Source: Planctomycetota bacterium
GTDB lineage: Bacteria; Planctomycetota; Phycisphaerae; UBA1845; PWPN01
Length of the DNA stretch: 12,445 bases
NCBI GenBank assembly: GCA_020346805.1
Contig: CP070790.1
Span: forward strand, 3,787,695 to 3,800,139
Direction of reading: 5' to 3'
Made by a program: the position numbers and the translations under genes. Numbering within the stretch: the first letter of the stretch is position 1; each line of letters starts with the position of its first letter. The notes below the pieces were generated by a model. It made no database searches. It saw only the letters and a list, made by a program, of their open reading frames with translations, and was not told the DNA's origin. Positions 1 to 7,069 of this stretch are shown here, one piece after another.

Positions 1-714
1 AGTTACTATGCTCAAATCACCGCCATCGACAAAGAAGTCGGCAGAATGATGAATGCCCTCGATGAGCTAAACCTCAGCGACCATACCATTGTTCTTTTTA
101 CATCGGATCACGGCGACATGCTTGGCTCCCACGGGCACGTACTTAAGGGCAGACCCTGGGATGAATCGATTATCGTACCCGGGATCATTCGCTACCCCCG
201 TTACGTTGAAGCCGGGCAGAAAAAAGACTGGCTCTTTTCGCACGTGGACTTCATGCCCACATTATTAGGCATGTGCGGCATAAAAGTGCCCGAGAACGTC
301 CAGGGCCGCGACCTTTCAAAACTCTTTACAAACCAAGGTGGAAATGAGCAGAAAGGCGTATTCTGCTTCATCCACCATTCCGATTACATGGTCCCGGATG
401 AAAGACTTTACCCCTGGCGAGGCGTACGAACCCCAAAATACATGTACGCGATCATGAAAGGCCCACGATGGGTACAGTATCTTATGTACGATCTCAAGAA
501 GGATCCCTACCAATTCAAAAACGTAGTGGATGATCCGGCTTACGCTGAAGTGCGAGCCGAACTGGATACCATGCTCAAAAAAGAAATGATTCGTACCGGT
601 GATAACTGGAATCCCAAAGACAATTTCATCGGCGGTCTCGGCGTAAAACTCGACGGTCATCCAGCCGTCTACCACCCGAATGAAGTAAAAGCAAAATTGA
701 AAAATAAAAAATAA
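1..714 (+). CDS. Sulfatase, C-terminal part (5' end outside window)
   Basis: The reading frame is open from base 1, so the gene begins upstream and only about 237 residues are visible. It is the C-terminal half of a type I (S1-family, alkaline phosphatase superfamily) sulfatase, which hydrolyses sulfate esters on sugars or other organic sulfates. The fragment holds the second metal-binding stretch TSDHGDMLGSHG, with an Asp-His pair that should bind the active-site calcium, followed by HVLKGRPWDES, whose lysine is the usual sulfate-contacting residue. Next come the typical arylsulfatase elements FSHVDFMPTLLGMCGI and LYDLKKDPYQFKNV. The formylglycine motif CxPSR and any signal peptide lie outside the window, so substrate and location cannot be read. 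It converges on another sulfatase at 840. It ends with TAA after a lysine-rich tail. Family assignment is firm; the substrate is unknown. Confidence 0.93.
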   Translation, partial: SYYAQITAIDKEVGRMMNALDELNLSDHTIVLFTSDHGDMLGSHGHVLKGRPWDESIIVPGIIRYPRYVEAGQKKDWLFSHVDFMPTLLGMCGIKVPENVQGRDLSKLFTNQGGNEQKGVFCFIHHSDYMVPDERLYPWRGVRTPKYMYAIMKGPRWVQYLMYDLKKDPYQFKNVVDDPAYAEVRAELDTMLKKEMIRTGDNWNPKDNFIGGLGVKLDGHPAVYHPNEVKAKLKNKK

Positions 715-839
715 ATGGAATTGCTGATAAAAAGAGAAATATATTTTCTTAGCATTGTTGTAGTATTCAGCTTCAGACTATTTGTGGGCAGCACATGCAA
801 CAAAACTGATATTCCCGAATACTACTTAACATCGATTTT
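715..839. other. Convergent intergenic spacer
   Basis: This 125-base spacer separates two sulfatase genes that point at each other. It is AT-rich and holds no convincing ORF. Its only clear structure is a 9-bp inverted repeat (760-768 with 817-825). A run of T at 836-840 follows the right arm by about ten bases, which could help stop plus-strand transcripts, but no compact GC-rich hairpin with an adjacent T-tract is present. Confidence 0.4.
760..825. repeat. 9-bp perfect inverted repeat with a 48-base loop
   Basis: GTAGTATTC at 760-768 is the exact reverse complement of GAATACTAC at 817-825. The arms lie between two convergent genes. Smaller GTG/CAC pairing within the loop is possible. The wide loop makes this a poor intrinsic terminator, so it may be a weak bidirectional 3'-end structure or chance. 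Confidence 0.35.
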
Positions 840-3218
840 TCAGCAACCCGGCGACTGATTCGCACCGGCCATACAGGAATGAAAAATATTAAAGTCCACC
901 AGGTCTACATCTTCATCAGAATCCATGTCGGCATCTTTACAGCCGGCACCATAAAGATCCCCCGTACCCGAAAAACAGGCCTGAAAATGTCCGAAATCCT
1001 CCTGATCGACATCGTCATCACCGTCAAAATCACCAAATACGGTCGTGGTAAAACTCCATACATCGCCGGTGGTGGTCCAGAAATCATTGATCGGATCGAT
1101 ACGCCAGTAATAAGTCATCCTGCTATCCAGCCATCCCGGATCGAAGGTCGTCTCCTCCTGGTTAACCACAAAGGTACCCGGACTTGTCTGGCCTAAGTAA
1201 ATGTTATACGAGGTCGCATGCTCCGCCGCCGACCAACCCAGCATCGCATTCCTAAGTACCTTAATTGCCCCATTCGATGGACTGGGATTGGCAACCTTGG
1301 GAGGCTTCTGAACAGCCTCACCCGCAACCTGAACTCTATCCAAATAAATGATAGTGCCGCCGCCTGAGGAAATACGAAAGTCAGCACCCGCATTCTGACG
1401 GTTTCCGAAGTAGGCATCGGTAACATGGAAGGTGTGTTGCTTCCAGGTACCTGTCCCGGTCATGGCCACACTACCGCCACCTTTATATCTGCCCGTATTG
1501 GGCAGTCCAAAGTCGGAAGAATCATACTGTAGAGAAAGTGAGCCCGAAGCGGTATCGTAGTAATCGATAGTGATATCAACCTCCGAGCGATTGCCCCGAT
1601 AGGCCCATTCATCCCTGGCCGCAAAATATATGTAATGATCCTGCGAAGGATCGAGTGTTTTTCGCGCCTCGCGCCCTCCTATATCAACCGGTTCGGTTCG
1701 ACCGTCACCATTTCCCATCATCAACACACCATAGTCATGGTTGAATGTACCCAACTCAATATAAACCGTCTCGGGGATGGTGGGGGTAAGGTTACTGACT
1801 ACCTGCTCCCGTTCCGTCTGTAATGTCGCTAATTGGCTGCCATAGGCCGGATTACCGATCACGTTGGTTATTTCATATGGATCTGCCGCCAGATCATAAA
1901 GTTCGTCTTCCGCCGGATTCCAGGGATAATGAATGTACTTATAATTGGTCCCCCCAATATCCATAGTGACCGCATCCATGGTCGGGTGATTCCAAACCGC
2001 TTCCTGAAAGTATTCCGTCAAAAACGACGTACGCCACACACCGGGATTATCTTCCAGTATCGATTTGAAACTCTCTCCCTGCATATCTGCTGGAATAGTA
2101 ATCCCTGCCAAATCCAGAAACGTCGGGGGCAGGTCAATATTCAATATAGGCTCATTCGACGTCCGACCGGATGCAACTATCGGAGGATAACGCACAAACC
2201 AAGGTATACGAATCGACGGATCGTGCTGCCATCGTTTGTCGCCTAAACCGAAATCCCTGAAGAAATAACCGTTGTCGGAAGTAAACACAATCACCGTATC
2301 ATCAAGCACGCCCATACCGGCAAGTTTATTCAGGATATCCCTTACGCTTTCATCAACAGCCATAAGCGTCCGGGCATCCTTGCGTGCAATATTATCCACC
2401 CCCACCTGCTTTTCAGACAGTGACTTGGGCAGCCACGAATTAATCGAGGCCTGTATCAGCGACGGCTTCCCCGCCGCTACCGGATTGGTCATTGCAGGGG
2501 TCATTGTAAAATTATCTGTAGAATACAGACTGGCGTGCCGGGTTGCCGGCGTGCGGGGATCATGAACCGCCTTATACCACAAAAGCAAACAAAATGGCGG
2601 TGACGGCCCCGCATCGTCGAGACCGTCCAACCAATTCTCCGCATAATCGGTCAACAGATCGGTGTTGTATTCGCCACTGGTATGAAGCACGGTGTTATAT
2701 GTTGTGCCGTCAGTACTGATTTTCAAATCAATCGGATCCTCAACCGTACCAAAATAAACCCCCTGACTGGGAAAACCGACCCAATAGTTAAAGCCCGTGA
2801 TCGGCACACCCAAATTTCCCATATGTGACTTGCCAATAAACGCCGTTTGATATCCCGCATTCTGCAACAGTTTGGTAAACGGCGTATGGGCCGACCAATC
2901 TATTGTCGCTCCATTGCTTCTGGCTCCCGTGGTCCGGGCATATTTCCCCGTCAAAAAACAGTGCCGGGACGGCCCACACAGCGGCGTGGTCACAAATGCA
3001 TTGGTAAAACGTATGCCCTCCGCCGCAATACGATCGATATTAGGCGTATTGATATAATTATGTCCCGCCGCCCCGCAACCGTTAAAACGCAGATCGTCAA
3101 CCAGGAAAAATACAAAGTTGGGCTGATTCTGGGCCCTGGCTGCTTCAGGCTGACACCATTCCAGCCCCAATATGAATACAAACGTTATAATTCCGCGCAA
3201 CAAAAGCCGATTCCTCAT
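840..3218 (-). CDS. Secreted modular sulfatase with dockerin-like C-terminal tail
   Basis: This 792-residue sulfatase of the S1/iduronate-2-sulfatase-like type should act outside the cytoplasm. An N-terminal signal peptide (residues 1 to about 29, ending near AARAQ) precedes the catalytic domain. That domain shows metal ligands D41-D42 and D315-N316, the formylglycine motif C81-G-P-S-R, GKSHMG around 129-134 and the lysine in GDKRW (K328). The catalytic part ends near 475. Residues about 480-635 look like a jelly-roll carbohydrate-binding module, and about 640-727 like a fibronectin-III-type domain (LGWSAAEHATSYNIYLG, YYWRI). The C-terminus (729-785) has two Asp-rich EF-hand-like repeats, GDFDGDDDVDQEDF and DADMDSDEDVDLVDF, resembling the dockerin-like tails common on planctomycete secreted enzymes. 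The start is ATG at 3218, with GGAGGAA six bases upstream; an in-frame TTG at 3260 has no such site. Activity needs a formylglycine-generating enzyme encoded elsewhere. Substrate unknown. Confidence 0.93.
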   Translation of the reverse strand: MRNRLLLRGIITFVFILGLEWCQPEAARAQNQPNFVFFLVDDLRFNGCGAAGHNYINTPNIDRIAAEGIRFTNAFVTTPLCGPSRHCFLTGKYARTTGARSNGATIDWSAHTPFTKLLQNAGYQTAFIGKSHMGNLGVPITGFNYWVGFPSQGVYFGTVEDPIDLKISTDGTTYNTVLHTSGEYNTDLLTDYAENWLDGLDDAGPSPPFCLLLWYKAVHDPRTPATRHASLYSTDNFTMTPAMTNPVAAGKPSLIQASINSWLPKSLSEKQVGVDNIARKDARTLMAVDESVRDILNKLAGMGVLDDTVIVFTSDNGYFFRDFGLGDKRWQHDPSIRIPWFVRYPPIVASGRTSNEPILNIDLPPTFLDLAGITIPADMQGESFKSILEDNPGVWRTSFLTEYFQEAVWNHPTMDAVTMDIGGTNYKYIHYPWNPAEDELYDLAADPYEITNVIGNPAYGSQLATLQTEREQVVSNLTPTIPETVYIELGTFNHDYGVLMMGNGDGRTEPVDIGGREARKTLDPSQDHYIYFAARDEWAYRGNRSEVDITIDYYDTASGSLSLQYDSSDFGLPNTGRYKGGGSVAMTGTGTWKQHTFHVTDAYFGNRQNAGADFRISSGGGTIIYLDRVQVAGEAVQKPPKVANPSPSNGAIKVLRNAMLGWSAAEHATSYNIYLGQTSPGTFVVNQEETTFDPGWLDSRMTYYWRIDPINDFWTTTGDVWSFTTTVFGDFDGDDDVDQEDFGHFQACFSGTGDLYGAGCKDADMDSDEDVDLVDFNIFHSCMAGANQSPGC

Positions 3219-3330
3219 CCATCCTTCCTCCAAATAAGAATTAATAAGATCATTGTACAATAAACAGACCAGTTAGTATATATTACACACCAAGTCGCGT
3301 AACTTTCCTCTACCTATAGTGAGGTATATC
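3219..3330. promoter_or_regulatory. Divergent promoter region, sulfatase / PHP protein
   Basis: This AT-rich 112-bp gap separates two genes transcribed away from each other, so both promoters must lie in or near it unless transcription comes from further off. A Shine-Dalgarno sequence for each gene is visible at its edges (GGAGGAA for the minus gene; AGTGAGGT for the plus gene). No convincing -35/-10 pair or operator was identified. Confidence 0.4.
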
Positions 3331-4623
3331 ATGAAAAAACAAACGTATTCAAAATTATTATTACTTTGGTTATCAGTTTCTATCCTGTCGCTTCCCACCA
3401 TCTTGTGGGGCCAGTTGCCGCCTGCCGGCGAACCGCGCTGGTTCAAAGGCAACACCCATTGCCATTCATGGTGGAGCGACGGCGACAGCCCACCCGAAAT
3501 AGTCGCCGACTGGTATAAAAAGAACGGTTATCACTTTCTCGTAATCAGCGATCACAATACCCTGAACGAGGGCGAAAAATGGTACGAACCGAGAGGCAAA
3601 CGAATCGAAAGATTAAAAATCGCCGCAAAGAAATATGAAGATACATACGGCCCCGATTGGGTTAAAAAAAGAGTAACGAATAATCAAACACAATATCACC
3701 TCAAAACCTTAAACGAATATCGCACCCTTTTCGAAGAACCTGGAAAATTCCTGCTCATTCCGGGGGAAGAAATAACCACCTCATCGCGCGACGGCAAAGC
3801 CGTCCATGTCAATGGCATTAACCTTAAAGATACGATACCCCCTCTAAGCGGCGACAGCATTTTGGAAACAATTCAACTCAATGCCAACGCTGTTTTTATC
3901 CAACAGGCAAAAACCAAACGGCCCATGCTTGCCCACCTCAACCACCTTCACTTTCGCTATGCCGTTTCAGTTGAAGACGTCATGATGGTTAACGGATTGA
4001 AATTCCTCGAAATGTTCGATGATCTCCCTTCAACCCCAAACGATGAAAAACGTTTCTCCAGCGAACGTGCATGGGATATATTACTAACCAAACGACTGGC
4101 CGAGTTATCCCTGCCCGTAATCTATGGAATAGGCACTGACGACGAACATGGATTTGCCAAAATCGGCCCCGGTTTCAGCAATCCGGGAGACAGATGGGTG
4201 ATGGTCAAGGCCAAATTCCTCACCCCAACACACATTATTCAGGCCCTGGATAAAGGTGATTTCTACTCGAGTTCGGGAATAACACTGGAAAAACTGAGTT
4301 TTGAAAACAATACCATAAAAATAGACATCAAAGCCCGCCCCGGAATAACTTATACCACTCAATTCATCGGCACACTTAAAGGGTATGACCGTACGGTAAC
4401 CAAGATCGAAAACAGTCCAGTTGCCAACCTCAAATATAAATACAGCAGCGACATCGGACGGATTCTGGACCAACAAACCGACACCCACGTCGAATACACC
4501 ATGACCGGCCGGGAAATATACGTCCGGGCAAAAATATCGGCCTTAATCAAGAATCCCAATCCCGATCAACCACCTAAAAAAGAAGTAGCGTGGATCCAGC
4601 CCGTTCAACCATTTAGGGAATAA
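3331..4623 (+). CDS. Exported PHP-type metallohydrolase
   Basis: This 430-residue protein has a PHP (polymerase and histidinol phosphatase) domain, a metal-dependent phosphoesterase-type fold. A signal peptide is clear (MKKQTYSKLLLLWLSVSILS, cleavage near WGQ-LPP), so it should work outside the cytoplasm. Candidate metal ligands appear in the family order: H43-C-H45 with D50 (NTHCHSWWSDGD), D74-H75 (VISDHNT), E146-E147 (IPGEEIT), H159, the His-rich HLNHLH stretch (202-207), and GTDDEH with D270 and H273. Residues about 315-425 form a further domain that I do not recognise. ATG at 3331 is chosen because TGAGGT lies five bases upstream; an in-frame GTG at 3319 sits within that ribosome binding site. 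It diverges from the dockerin-tailed sulfatase and may share its regulation. Related exported PHP proteins accompany carbohydrate genes in planctomycetes and Bacteroidetes, but their substrate is not established. Confidence 0.88.
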   Translation: MKKQTYSKLLLLWLSVSILSLPTILWGQLPPAGEPRWFKGNTHCHSWWSDGDSPPEIVADWYKKNGYHFLVISDHNTLNEGEKWYEPRGKRIERLKIAAKKYEDTYGPDWVKKRVTNNQTQYHLKTLNEYRTLFEEPGKFLLIPGEEITTSSRDGKAVHVNGINLKDTIPPLSGDSILETIQLNANAVFIQQAKTKRPMLAHLNHLHFRYAVSVEDVMMVNGLKFLEMFDDLPSTPNDEKRFSSERAWDILLTKRLAELSLPVIYGIGTDDEHGFAKIGPGFSNPGDRWVMVKAKFLTPTHIIQALDKGDFYSSSGITLEKLSFENNTIKIDIKARPGITYTTQFIGTLKGYDRTVTKIENSPVANLKYKYSSDIGRILDQQTDTHVEYTMTGREIYVRAKISALIKNPNPDQPPKKEVAWIQPVQPFRE

Positions 4624-4706
4624 GTAATACCAATCATGACAGCATTTCGCGCGTCAATTATTGCTTTCAGCCGCGAGTCATAGGCGAGCGCGTCCATGAA
4701 GCACCA
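4624..4706. other. Convergent intergenic spacer
   Basis: This is an 83-base gap between the ends of the PHP gene and the cytochrome gene. It contains some CGCG-rich patches, but I could not find a well-formed hairpin followed by a T-run on either strand, so no terminator is called. Confidence 0.3.
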
Positions 4707-5228
4707 TCATCCACTTTCACCAATCCTATGCTCACCGTGACATTGGGTGCAGGTAATGACTTGTTGCGAAGGTTGCGTAGTTGGTTTGCCCTTGCTCCGT
4801 TCCTGCCAGCGGGCAACCATCTTTTCGGGTTCAACATCGTGCGTTTCATGGCAAATTCGGCAAAACTGGTTGATCTCCTCCCCACTGACAATCTTATCCG
4901 GCGGCGTGGCCCCGACATTCTCGTCATTGGCATGACCGGCACTGGTACCATGACAATCCACACAGCCAACCTTGGCCTCAAGATGGACTGCGGACAACTC
5001 TTCGTCAACGAACATCATGTGACAAACATAACAGCCGGCATTGGCCCCCAGAAGTGCAAATTGCTCGTCTTCTTCTTCAGCAGGTCGAGTTTCGGGATTG
5101 ACTTGTTGCTGGCTCTCTACAATCTGAGTATCAACTTCGCTCCGCTCGCCTTGCTGCTCGCCCTCCCGACAGGCCGGTACCAAACCAAGAGCCACCATGG
5201 TAATGCCAACAAAAGATCTATACTTCAT
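4707..5228 (-). CDS. Tetrahaem c-type cytochrome lipoprotein
   Basis: This 173-residue protein carries four haem c attachment motifs: CYVCH (66-70), CVDCH (89-93), CRICH (123-127) and CTQCH (160-164). Four further histidines (H82, H99, H130, H167) could serve as distal ligands, which suggests bis-His, low-potential electron-transfer haems. The N-terminus is a lipoprotein signal ending in the lipobox LVPAC (C20), followed by a Glu/Gln-rich linker (about 21-57) that would hold the haem domain away from the membrane. It is the last gene of the minus-strand operon. Its ATG overlaps the stop of the preceding reductase gene as ATGA, with GGGAGG just upstream, so translation is probably coupled. An in-frame TTG at 5240 is less likely as a start. 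It resembles cytochrome c3/c7-like small multihaem proteins. Its electron partner is unknown; the exported reductase-like protein next door is a candidate. Confidence 0.9.
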   Translation of the reverse strand: MKYRSFVGITMVALGLVPACREGEQQGERSEVDTQIVESQQQVNPETRPAEEEDEQFALLGANAGCYVCHMMFVDEELSAVHLEAKVGCVDCHGTSAGHANDENVGATPPDKIVSGEEINQFCRICHETHDVEPEKMVARWQERSKGKPTTQPSQQVITCTQCHGEHRIGESG

Positions 5229-5881
5229 ACCACCTCCCAATTATGCAGCCACTTATATTCGGGTGTGAGATTAGCGTAGAAATTCTCGGTGCATCGATGT
5301 AAAGCTTCTTGGTCTTCAGCATCCAACGGCTTATGACGCCCATACGAGGCCTCAACATTCACCTCAAGCTGTTCGGGAATCGTGACCCCGGGAAGAACTG
5401 CCGACAGACGTTTCTCTTGAAGGATTTTTTTAAGCAGGCTGGCAGCTTTCTTATCGATTTTGCCTGTTATCTCACGCGGTTTGATATTGAACACGGTACC
5501 GGCACCAAACGGTTTAATCCCGATCACTCCCACGTCCTTTTGTTTAGCCAGGGCTAATAAGCTATCCCCGCCAAAAGGTTTAGTCAGAAAAAGGTGCGGA
5601 AACAGGATAATCGAAAACTGCGGATACTCATTAAGCACCCGCCGAAAAACCTTCGGATTATGCGCTGAAATACCCAGCCAGCGAACCTTGCCCTGCCGGT
5701 GAACCTTCTGAAACACCTCAACCACCATGTCCAGAGTCCGATGGCTGACCATCAGCATGGTTGGTATAGATTTTTGAGTGGTTTTAGTTTTATCCTCATC
5801 CCAGGTTGCCCCGACCGGCCGCCAGATGTCCAGCATATCCGTTTTGTAATGCTTGAGCCGCCCCTCTATCTCTTTGATCAT
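5225..5881 (-). CDS. Aldo/keto reductase-like protein, C-terminal fragment
   Basis: This is the part after the amber codon, from the first in-frame ATG (218 residues). It holds the middle and end of the barrel: LDIWRPVGATW, where the usual catalytic histidine seems replaced by tryptophan, then VRWLGISAHNP, the GVIGIKPFGAGTV strand and SAVLPGVTIPEQLEVNVEA. The ATG at 5881 is preceded by GAGGGG only about two bases away, a poor spacing, so independent reinitiation is unlikely to be efficient. It would also lack the Tat signal and stay in the cytoplasm. Whether this half is translated bears on the coupled cytochrome gene, whose start overlaps its stop. Confidence 0.6.
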   Translation of the reverse strand: MIKEIEGRLKHYKTDMLDIWRPVGATWDEDKTKTTQKSIPTMLMVSHRTLDMVVEVFQKVHRQGKVRWLGISAHNPKVFRRVLNEYPQFSIILFPHLFLTKPFGGDSLLALAKQKDVGVIGIKPFGAGTVFNIKPREITGKIDKKAASLLKKILQEKRLSAVLPGVTIPEQLEVNVEASYGRHKPLDAEDQEALHRCTENFYANLTPEYKWLHNWEVV

Positions 5882-5908
5882 CCCCTCTTTGGATAACTTA
5901 TCCTCATA

Positions 5909-6304
5909 CTAGGTGGTAACCTTCTGCGGCCAGGAGGCAAATCCAATGTGCCAGTTCTTGCGCTTCCCACGCAGTGCCTCCCCATAAACCTCACACTCTT
6001 TGACAATGTTGGTATCCAGATAATTTATGCCCAACCCAGCGGCCCGCTCCAATATCTTGGCTCGATTTTCCACCTCCATGGAACCGTGACCACCGAGACT
6101 GATCTCCGAAATCATGATCCCCGTCTTGCCCAACCGGCGATAACCCATCTTGGGATTGTAATTAAGAATCCTGGAAGAGTCGGCCGGTCTGGTCGTGCTA
6201 CATTTTCTGGCCTCTGCCGCTGCGCTGCCCGTAAGCGCCGCTCCCGCAACCGCCGCCGATGTAACCTTAAGAATTTCCCGTCTGGTTCTTTCCTTTTCCG
6301 TCAT
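5909..6304 (-). CDS. Aldo/keto reductase-like protein, N-terminal fragment up to the amber codon
   Basis: This is the 131-residue product expected if the amber codon terminates. It opens with a twin-arginine signal, TRREILK at residues 7-13, followed by an Ala-rich hydrophobic stretch, so the intact enzyme should be folded with cofactor in the cytoplasm and exported by Tat. The barrel begins with YRRLGKTGIMISEISLGGHG (55-74). Two residues of the classical AKR tetrad are recognisable: D97 in NYLDT and Y107 in EVYGEAL. The position normally taken by the catalytic lysine appears to hold S124 (GFASW). The ATG at 6304 has AAGGAA eight bases upstream. This fragment covers only the first strands of the barrel and could not be a working enzyme alone. 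Confidence 0.7.
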   Translation of the reverse strand: MTEKERTRREILKVTSAAVAGAALTGSAAAEARKCSTTRPADSSRILNYNPKMGYRRLGKTGIMISEISLGGHGSMEVENRAKILERAAGLGINYLDTNIVKECEVYGEALRGKRKNWHIGFASWPQKVTT

Positions 6305-6316
6305 CGCTATAATTCC

Positions 6317-7069
6317 TTATTTCTTATTACCATCGAGTCGCCCCGCCGCCCACAGAACACCATTGGCTATAAGTTTCTGAAAACTCTCCACCCTAAACGA
6401 CTCAGGCCAATGGGCGGGAAGAATAGTCACAACTCGGCCCTTCCCGTACATCCGAGTCCACACCGACGGATGCTCTATCGCCTTACCTTTTTCGCTCGCC
6501 ATTGCCAACAAATGACAATCTTTGGCCAACGGCGTCGATTCATAAAGTTCACTCTTAACCACAAAGCTTTCGTCCAGATCTTCCATGATCGGATGAGATT
6601 TATCCACCGTGCGAACATTTATCATCAAATCTATCGCTCCATGCTTGATGAACTTGGCCCCATACAACTCCCGAACGCCGTGCCATTCCGGAAAAGTATA
6701 GTATGAAGCATGAATAGCCACTACCCCCACCCCGCCGCGTATCAGATCCAGCAGCTTTTGTTTCTGTCGCTTATTGATCACCCCCTCAGCCGACTTGAAA
6801 CAATGGTGCATCACAATCACATCCAGTTTTTCAGCTTTCGGCGAGTCCAGAAAACTCCCGTCTCTAACAATCTCGACCTCACTGGGAGTTACCTTGCTGA
6901 GAATATCATCAATAATAATCGCGGCCCCTGCTTCAAAATCATGGGCAAATCCCCCGATCCAAAGAACGGCCTCAATATTCCGCGACGGCCCACTGCAGGC
7001 CGTTATGCTCAGGCCAAGAACTATTAAACAAACAAAAACAACTTGGGAAAATATCCTGCCTCGAAACAT
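6317..7069 (-). CDS. ThuA-domain lipoprotein
   Basis: This 250-residue protein is of the ThuA family (trehalose-utilisation-like, class I glutamine amidotransferase-like fold). The N-terminus is a lipoprotein signal ending in SITAC (C25), so it should be anchored to a membrane outside the cytoplasm. Family features are VIVMHHCF (about 91-98), the block GVGVVAIHASYYTFPEWHGV, a DKSHPIM motif, and the C-terminal PSVWTRMYGKGRVVTILPAH with WPESF and NGVLWAAG. ThuA proteins are abundant in planctomycetes near sugar oxidoreductases. Their reaction is not settled, though roles in disaccharide or keto-sugar handling are proposed. ATG at 7069 is chosen because GGAGG lies eight bases upstream and gives a compact lipoprotein signal. 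It is first in the operon with the reductase-like and cytochrome genes and diverges from the NO reductase. Confidence 0.87.
   Translation of the reverse strand: MFRGRIFSQVVFVCLIVLGLSITACSGPSRNIEAVLWIGGFAHDFEAGAAIIIDDILSKVTPSEVEIVRDGSFLDSPKAEKLDVIVMHHCFKSAEGVINKRQKQKLLDLIRGGVGVVAIHASYYTFPEWHGVRELYGAKFIKHGAIDLMINVRTVDKSHPIMEDLDESFVVKSELYESTPLAKDCHLLAMASEKGKAIEHPSVWTRMYGKGRVVTILPAHWPESFRVESFQKLIANGVLWAAGRLDGNKK

Larger units (their letters stand above)
5225..6304 (-). pseudogene. Tat-signal aldo/keto reductase-like gene interrupted by an in-frame amber codon
   Basis: Read straight through, 6304 to 5225 gives one continuous 359-codon frame for an aldo/keto reductase-superfamily (TIM-barrel) protein of normal length, broken only by TAG at 5911-5909 (codon 132). 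No frameshift is needed: VTT, then the stop, then YEDKLSKEG continue in the same frame, and later residues show good family features (KVRWLGISAHNP, GVIGIKPFGAG, LSAVLPGVT). A single-base change from GAG, CAG or AAG would explain the stop. The gene starts 12 bases after the ThuA gene ends, and its TGA overlaps the cytochrome ATG. The downstream half keeps its coding character, so the lesion is either recent, a sequencing error, or read through. The base after the stop is T, a context usually favouring efficient termination. I favour a recent nonsense mutation or assembly error. Confidence 0.75.

Noticed and set aside
840..1000. A cellulosome-type complex implied by the dockerin-like tail
   Set aside because: No cohesin or scaffoldin is present in the window, and such tails are common on planctomycete proteins without evidence of a cellulosome.
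1833..2246. A plus-strand open frame of 137 codons inside the modular sulfatase
   Set aside because: It is antisense to the conserved sulfatase catalytic domain and has no family features.
3313..3323. Minus-strand CTCACTATAGG identical to the end of the T7 phage promoter
   Set aside because: Only 11 bases match and the upstream specificity part of the T7 promoter is absent; it also overlaps the ribosome binding site of the PHP gene. Treated as chance.
1..4623. A polysaccharide utilisation locus of the Bacteroidetes type
   Set aside because: There is no SusC/SusD pair, no glycoside hydrolase or lyase and no hybrid regulator; only sulfatases and a PHP protein are seen.
4624..4706. An intrinsic terminator between the PHP and cytochrome genes
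   Set aside because: CGCG-rich patches are present, but no stem of useful length with a following T-run could be drawn on either strand.
4728..5279. A 183-codon plus-strand open frame opposite the cytochrome gene
   Set aside because: The minus strand has four CxxCH motifs and a lipobox, which cannot arise by chance; the antisense frame is a shadow.
5909..5911. Pyrrolysine insertion at the amber codon
   Set aside because: Pyrrolysine is established mainly in methylamine methyltransferases, nothing here belongs to that pathway, and no PYLIS-like structure or pyl gene is in the window.
5948..6706. A 252-codon open frame on the plus strand opposite the ThuA and reductase-like genes
   Set aside because: It lies antisense to two recognisable protein families, its translation resembles no known fold, and it has no convincing ribosome binding site.
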